Positions 57,487 to 64,000 of a stretch of DNA of 64,000 bases are shown piece after piece; the first letter of the stretch is position 1; the number at the start of each line of letters is the position of its first letter. Origin of the DNA: Tipula vernalis (Eukaryota > Arthropoda > Insecta > Diptera > Tipulidae). Where the stretch lies: NCBI GenBank assembly GCA_958295665.1, contig OY282558.1, positions 355,067,448 through 355,131,447 on the forward strand, read 5' to 3'. Under the pieces are notes generated by a model. It did no database searches, was not told the origin of the DNA, and saw only the letters and a list, made by a program, of their open reading frames with translations. A program made the position numbers and the translations under genes.

Positions 57487-60400
57487 TTGTCAATTTCCTC
57501 TAATGTTGAGCAAAACGTTAATATTCCTAGTTCTTCTAAAATTTTTGTTAATTCACACATAAATAATAACTCGGCAAACACCAATCCACTCGAGCAAGAA
57601 CCAATGAACACGGTTGGTCGAGTGATGGTAAAAAAATCTAAAATAATTCCGTGTTCTTCCACTGAATCTGTTGATAATACTAATTACGCATTCAATTCTA
57701 ATTCTTCTACCAATACAACTATTCTCAAAAATCATCAACAAGATTACATTTTATCTATGAAAAGTGTTCCTAGCATTCATAATTCACCAGTCATCGAGAC
57801 GTCGAAAAGTAATTTTGTGTTATTCGACACAGATTTCTTAAAAACTTCCAAGGCATACTTTCTAATCGACACCGGTGCAGATATTAGTGTAGTCAAAAAA
57901 CCATATATTAATCCTAACGTTGGTTGTTATCCTCGTGAAAAATGTCTTGTGAAGGGAATTGGAGAAGAAACATCCGAAACTCTTGCTGTATGTCCTGGTA
58001 AGATAATTATTGATAATCTTTCTATAGACCATTCATTCCACATTATTCCGGACAATATCCGGTGATTTTTTAAATTCTTATAAGTGCATAATAGATTTTG
58101 AGCATCGTTGTAAGAAATTGAATGTCAATGGAAAAATTATTTCTAAAAAATTATCTGTTCCTAATGATCATGAATACGTTATTCCTGGAAGATCAGAGAA
58201 AGTATGCAATGTTACTCTTGATGTTGATAAAGACGGAGAATATTTTTGTCCTTCTCGACAAATTTATCCTGGGGTATTTACTGCCAGTACTATTCTGACA
58301 GTTACAAATAAATCATCTCACATAAGTATTGCGAATAGTAATGAAAATCCAGTAAATATTCTTGATTGTAACTATTTCGAATATCGGTATCCATGACATT
58401 CCTTTGACAGAAAATACTAGACCAATATATATAAAACAATATCGTTTGCCGCAGGCGGCAAAAGAACAAATAAATGAGCAAGTAACCAAAATGCTTAATG
58501 ATGGTTTAATCGAACCCAGTCGCAGTACGTGGAACCCACCACTGTTGCTAGTTCCCAAGAAATCAGACGATAAGACTATAAAACGCTGGAGAATTGTAGT
58601 TGACTTCAGGAAGCTCAACAATGTTACCATAGGCGATGTATTTCCTCTTTCCAACATAATCGAAATCCTTGATCATCTGGGCAAATCGAATTACTTTTCA
58701 ACTTTAGATCTGGCTGATGGGTAATATCAAATTCCGCTCGAACCGGTTGATAGACCCAACACTGCTTTCAGCACCCAATTTGGTCACTACCAATTCTCGA
58801 GAATGCCGTTTGGGCTGAAGGGCGCTCCAGCAACCTTTCAGCGTATTATGAACACTGTCTTGTCTGTGTACCTGAAGGATGTCGTCGTATATGGGTACGA
58901 CCTACAAGACCATAACAAAAAATGAATTGACGTCATGCAAACTTTCCGTAATTTCAATCTCAAACTGCAACCAAAAAAACGCCAATTTTTGAGAAAAGAA
59001 ATAGTTTATCTAGGTCACAAAATCACCGGCGAGGGCGATAAGCCCGATCCAAAAAATATTTCTACAGTCTTAAATTACCCACGATCCAAATCTTCAAAAG
59101 AAATTAAATCATTTCTTGGGCTCTGTAGCTACTATAGACGGTTCATTCCAAAATTTTCGGACTTAGCAGAACCTCTTACAAAATTGCTACGAAAAAATAT
59201 TCCTTTCTCTTTGAATACTTCGTTTCCTATTCTTCAGCATCCCGATGAAACTAAAGAGTTTATAGTCTCAACCGATGCTAGCAACGACAGTACGATAGAG
59301 AAAGAGCTCCTTGCGATTGTGTGGGTGGTTAAACGATTCAGACCATACTAATATGGCCGACATTTTACTGTTCACACCGATCACAGACCACTAACTTGGC
59401 TTCACAAAACATGCAATTCTACATCTAGACTAGTGCGATGGAGGCTCGACTTGGACGAATACGACTTCGGCGTAGTGTATAAACCTGGTAAACAAAATAG
59501 AAATGCTGATGCACTGAGTCGGATAAATTCTTCTAGCGAACTAAATAATGACTCCACTTTACAAGTAATGACTAGAGCACAATCCAAAACATTCCGAACA
59601 GATGCTAAGCCTATAACTTTTTTTAAGCATACAAAATTTAATTTTAATAATACTAATTCGTCTCCAAATCCTGACGCGAAAAAATCCAAATTTACCTCAA
59701 AGTTCTAACTCTAATATTCCTAATGCAGCAAGTATTCCAGATAACCATCAAAAGGATGATAATTATTCTCAAATTTTCAATCAAACTGACACATTCCCAT
59801 CAATTCAGTCACCTTGTAATAAAATTATATTTTTGTCTGATGAAGCTGAAATTAAAAAGATAATTCACGAGTTCCATAATAGTCATTTGGGTGGACATCA
59901 AGGTATCATTAAAACCTTAAATCGGATAAGATGTTACTATATTTTTCTTAAAATGTTAAGTAGAATAAAACAATATATTCGGAGTTGTGAAACTTGCCAA
60001 AAAAAATAAAGTGTCATTCATAAATAAATGCCCTATGAAGTTTACTTCCACAGCCCAAGCGCCACCAAATAATTGTTGGCAGTCCCAATCAGAGATCAAG
60101 AAAGTGAGACGGTAGCTAGAGCATTTACTGAACATTTGATATGTAAATTTGGAACACCCGAATCTGTAGTAACCGATCAAGGCTCTAATTTTATGAGCGA
60201 TTTATTTTGTAATATTTGCAAATTATTAAAAATAAAAAAATTCAAAACAACCGCTTACCATCCACAGTCGAATGGTAGTTTAGAAAGAAGTCACCGTACC
60301 TTCTCGGAATATCTTCATAACTTTTGCTCCGAGGACCCATGGCAATGGAATAATTGGTTGCCTTTTGCTATCTTTTCATTCAATTCCACTCTTCATACAG

Positions 60401-60796
60401 CAACATCATTCATGCCATTTGAATTGCTGTATACGGATTAAAACCAACATTATCGACTTCTTTAACAAAACAAAAAGAGCCATACTATAATTATAACGAC
60501 TATTGTGCTGAATTGAAATTTAGATTACAAATTTGTTGGGAGCTGGCACGAAGTAAACTATTTCAAAACAAAAACAAATCTAAGGAGTTACATGATAAAA
60601 CAAGTAATGTAGTTCAATTTTTTATTAATGATAAGTCTTAGTACGAAATGAAAGTAAATCTAAAAATAAATTTGATCCCATCTGGACTGGCCCATTTCTC
60701 GTGACCAAAATTAATTCAACTGAAACTACGAATGTTAGAATTAAAAATAAAAATAAAGTCATACATAACAATCGTATGAAGTTATTTATTCAGTGA
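57487..60796 (+). pseudogene. Ty3/Gypsy pol relic (412/mdg1-like)
   Basis: Plus-strand pol decayed by stops and deletions. Protease AYFLIDTGADISVV (~57860). RT from 58362 with LIEPSRSTWNPPLLLVPKK, RIVVDFRKLNN, YFSTLDLADG, a stop, and RMPFGLKGAPATFQRIM. The catalytic box reads VYLKDVVVYG where YLDD is expected, so one Asp is lost. RNase H DASND...TIEKELLAIVWVVKRF (59270-59340), then HTDHRPLTW. Integrase zinc finger HNSHLGGHQG...CETCQ (59870-60000). The segment with the first integrase Asp is deleted, joining near LAVPIRDQE. Then VVTDQGSNFMSD and HPQSNGSLERSHR (second Asp and Glu). The C-terminus decays by ~60796. The GGHQG and NGSLERSHR wording resembles 412/mdg1-type elements. No LTRs found. 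Confidence 0.9.
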
Positions 60797-62144
60797 AGTA
60801 TTGGTACATATAATGAAGATTGTTTAATTGAGTCCTTTGGATCTAATCTTGAGTTTCTTAGTAAATTAGTATAGTCAAATATTTTTATAAATTAATACTA
60901 TTACAATTAAATTGTCGAATTGAAATTTTGCCTTTTCCATTAATTTAAATTTAAAAACAAAAACAAAAAAAAAAAAAAATAATAACAATTTTTATGTAAA
61001 ATTTATTTTTATTGTATTTCTATTTCATTAATATTTTTTTTATAATTAAGCCAATATACCTAATTAATGTAATTCTCCAAAATATATAGTCTTTCCTTTG
61101 GGGAAAGGCATGTTGCACATATAATTAATCTGCGTTTTGCTTCTCTAAAAGTTTAACATTACATTGTGTGAAATTCACTCAATAGGACTTGGCATCAACC
61201 TGTTAAACACATAATAGAATAAACCAAAATATTAAAAATACCTCATACTCGTATATTATGTTTATGTACGAGTGCTCAAACTGACTAAAATCATAATTAG
61301 ATTAATTTTCTTTATACTATATATCAAAACTTATTCATTCTTACACTTACAAATTTCATTTAAATTTTAATTAAACTTTTTGTTTACATCAAAAGTAATG
61401 TACTACTATCACGCAAGGTTTTTTTTTTGTATTTTGCCTTAGTTTTAACAATAATTTGAGCCTAAATATAAAAATAATTAAATCACCCCTATTAATATCA
61501 CATATAAGCCTCATAAATAATAAATAACAACAAAATTATGTAATTTCCGTAAATTTATGTTTTTTTTTTTGTTGCTTCTAAATCTATACAAAATATGTTT
61601 CTTATCGAAACGAGACACAGGTATAAAGTTGTTAGTTTTTGAATAATTTTTCGATTAGATTTCCGTTCTGTATTCGATATTATATTTGTGTATACATACT
61701 GTATATTGTATACTGAATGGGAATGAATATTAAAACTTTTTAATTTCTTTCTTAGTTTCTAACCCAAAACTTTATTATACTCATACCTGTTCTAAATACA
61801 TATGTTTAGATATATGCATAGGCAATTTATACCGGAAGGAAATATTAAGTAGCTTATTTTAAATATTACCAATAAAAATTTATATTTGTTATGTTTCTAC
61901 TTTTGCACGATTATTGTGTATACGAAGAAGTATGATTGTATTAAGTTTGATGTTTTCTAATTTAAAATTTTATTGCCTTTTTTATCGTTACAGGTAAGAA
62001 ATTGATGTGACTAAAGTGTTTTCAATAAAGAGCCAGTTTTGTTGGTAAGTAAGTTCATTTTCGAAGCATACAATAACCGTAGTAACTGGATCTCCTATTT
62101 TATTTTTATTCTGCTAAAGCAGCTGTTCTTTGCTGCCGTGATGA
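60797..62144. other. AT-rich non-coding stretch
   Basis: Nothing recognised. It could include the decayed LTR of the preceding Gypsy relic, but no second copy is available for comparison. Confidence 0.45.
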
Positions 62145-62479
62145 CCGGTTTCACAAAAAAAAAAATGTCAATCTCCAATTAACTAATGTATTGCAGTTTT
62201 CTTGTTTTATGAAATTTCGGTTTGTCTTACAATACAAATTCAATGTAAATTGGTCATATTTTTTTACATAGAAATGTTTATCCCTCAGCTAAATATTTAG
62301 CTGGATAAAATTGGGCAATGAAATATTTAGCTCTTTAGGCAAAAATTGCATGTAAAAAATAAATCGAATTAGGTTGCTTTGAATTTACATAACATTATCA
62401 AACTAACTTCAATTTCATAAAAGAACAAATAGGAAAAATGTTAGTTAAATGGAGATTGTCTCTTTTTTTGTGAAACCGG
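62145..62479. mobile_element. 335-bp MITE
   Basis: Terminal inverted repeats of about 40-45 bp. The left end reads CCGGTTTCACAAAAAA, then TCAATCTCCA and TTAACTAA. The complement of the right end reads CCGGTTTCACAAAAAAAGAG, then ACAATCTCCA and TTAACTAA. No coding capacity. No obvious target duplication, so the superfamily is not assigned. Confidence 0.72.
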
Positions 62480-63019
62480 ACAAGTAACTTTTATTATTTT
62501 TAGAAGCATCATTCTAATGATCTGCTGTAATGGCTTTGTGTGCCTTGCTTCTTTGTGGTTTTTATATAACATTCTAACATTTTGTGGCAAATCAGAAATT
62601 TTTCATCGAAAATCTTGTTTTCTCTTCTCTTGATCCAAGTAGATTACTCTATTTTGTACAACAAGTGTCCAGGAGATTGGGATCAGATAATTAAGAAATA
62701 TCATTTTTAATAACATTTTCTTAGTCCCCAAAGAAGTTCTGCCGGTTACTTTGTAAGTTACATTTTTTGGAATTGTTTATTGTCTACTATGCCAATTTGC
62801 AAACCATTACAACAGGTAGCCAAAACCTTTCGGTGAAATATTTCTAATTTAAGGTTATTTGAAGCTGTCCGTTGCAGAGGAAGTACGAGTTAATTCTGAT
62901 TAGATTTTTAAGGTGAGCATCCGAAAAAATCCCAACCATATTACTACAGGCTATTTCCCGGTGATTAAAATTTTTTATTTATTAGTATTATTGAAAACAC
63001 TGAAAATATTGAAAGCTTC
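62480..63019. other. AT-rich non-coding stretch
   Basis: No feature recognised. Confidence 0.5.
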
Positions 63020-64000
63020 TATTATGAATTGAACGTTAAGTTTGGGTGGAGTTGAGTAGTGGTTGAATTAGGAGTAAGTGAGTAGATAAGCAGAATTTAA
63101 TATAAGCTGGTTTAAGGATTGAGGGTTGATTTAGACGTTAAGGATTGAGTCTTTTATCCACAGTAGATCTTAGGGTTGAGTTGGGTTTTATTTTCGAGTT
63201 GAGTTGTAGTTAAGTTATAGTTTAGAAAGAGGTCAATTGAGGGTTGAATTAGAATTAGCTTCAGTTGGGTTCATTTAGGCATTTCGGAGTTGGGTTGGGC
63301 GTAACTTTGAGATTGATTTAAAGGCTGAGTAGCAGATCGTATCAACGTTGAGTTTATGATTTACTAGTGCTGAGTTGGGGTTGAGTTGGAGTTCAATTGG
63401 AATTAAATTGAGTAGGAGTCAACAGTTAAGTTGGGATACTATTTAGGGTTGTGTTGATGGTTGAGTTGGAAGTTAGCTTGAGTTGCTTTGAATTGAGTTC
63501 ATTCCCGAATCTAGTTTTTGGAGTCGCTTTGAGTTAAAGATTGACTTTGCCATTGAGTTTGTGGTTAAACTGAGGGTTGAGTTGGGGTTGAATTAGAAGT
63601 TGAGTTAGGATTAAATTGATTTTATAGATATATGAAGTTTTCAAACCTTGTTGGTTTAGGAGTTTAGTTTGGGGGTTGAGTTAAGGATCCAGTTAGTGTT
63701 GAACAGAAGTTGAGTTGAGGTTTAATACGCGGTACAGTTGCGGATTTATTTGAGAGTTTTTTGTTGAGTTTTAAGTTATCTTCAGTTAAGCGCATGTTGA
63801 TTTGGGTATTGAATAGGTCGTTGAGTTTGTGGTTGAGTTGGAGTTGATTAGGGTTCGGTTCCTCAGTTCAGTTGGGGATTTAGTTCGGAGTTGAGTTGAG
63901 ATTTAGCTTGATTTGTTCTGAGTTATGTTCATGTGTGTTTATAGTTTTTTGAATGGTGTTGATTTGACGATTGAGTTATTTTGGAGTAAGATGTAGAGTT
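63020..64000 (+). repeat. Degenerate GAGTTG/GGGTTG minisatellite, runs off the window
   Basis: Hexamer-like units GAGTTG, GGGTTG, TAGTTG, GGATTG and TTAGGG-containing variants repeat with drift over nearly 1 kb, giving a strand strongly biased to G and T over C. The right end lies beyond the window. It differs from the insect telomere unit TTAGG. Confidence 0.75.

Noticed and set aside
62286..62303. Perfect 18-bp palindrome CAGCTAAATATTTAGCTG
   Set aside because: Short and AT-rich, inside a MITE; expected by chance or as part of the element. No operator-like context.

Overview
The window looks like a transposon-dense, AT-rich stretch of an insect nuclear genome. It is most likely a fly (Diptera), probably a higher fly. 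The evidence is the set of mobile-element families (Jockey-type LINEs, BEL/Pao, Ty3/Gypsy of the CsRn1 type, mauritiana-type mariner, Penelope-like, piggyBac-like) and fly-like short repeats (TA runs, CATACATA/TATGTATG blocks, TCTG runs). The fly assignment is inference; no host gene was recognised on either strand. Every long open reading frame belongs to a mobile element.

Layout. 1-8.9 kb: AT-rich non-coding DNA with a (TA)n microsatellite, a degenerate TTCGAA-rich block, and one half of a dispersed inverted repeat with a G-run. 8.9-11.3 kb: a decayed Penelope-like element on the minus strand, split by a 333-bp insertion with an 11-bp target duplication and flanked by ~100-bp direct repeats. 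13.3-14.0 kb: a Tc1/mariner-superfamily transposase relic. 15.3-24.7 kb: a 5'-truncated Jockey-type LINE with its own target-site duplication and poly(A) tail. A BEL/Pao element (17604-24045, minus strand, intact 1739-codon ORF) sits inside its ORF2, with a 5-bp duplication.

26.4-32.3 kb: a DNA-transposon nest. It holds two mutually inverted ~15-bp minisatellite arrays (Foldback-like), a 3.1-kb piggyBac-like non-autonomous element flanked by TTAA, a 529-bp MITE with a 9-bp duplication inside that, and a deleted mariner next door. 34.4-36.8 kb: a diverged solo-LTR candidate, a LINE RNase H relic and an unidentified direct-repeat pair. 40.0-50.2 kb: a degenerate ~9-bp minisatellite interrupted by a decayed Jockey LINE and by a young, apparently intact CsRn1-type Gypsy element (43164-49617, minus strand) with gag, a perfect -1 slippery heptamer, pol, and LTRs differing at one position.

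50.2-53.5 kb: a decayed Jockey-type LINE (minus), a Gypsy integrase fragment of the same family as the young element, and a tRNA-derived SINE (minus). 53.9-56.7 kb: a decayed LINE ending in (TAAA)n. 57.5-60.8 kb: a decayed Ty3/Gypsy pol of 412/mdg1 character. 62.1-62.5 kb: a MITE. 63.0-64.0 kb: a hexamer-like minisatellite running off the window.

How it works together. The only two elements with intact coding capacity are the BEL and CsRn1-type Gypsy copies. Both are on the minus strand, both have near-identical LTRs, and both landed in older LINE or repeat DNA. Everything else is broken by stops, frameshifts or deletions. The best candidates for something new are the piggyBac-like/Foldback-like nest at 26.4-31 kb, the insertion in the Penelope reverse transcriptase, and the SINE. 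All rest on sequence patterns read by eye and need alignment to confirm.
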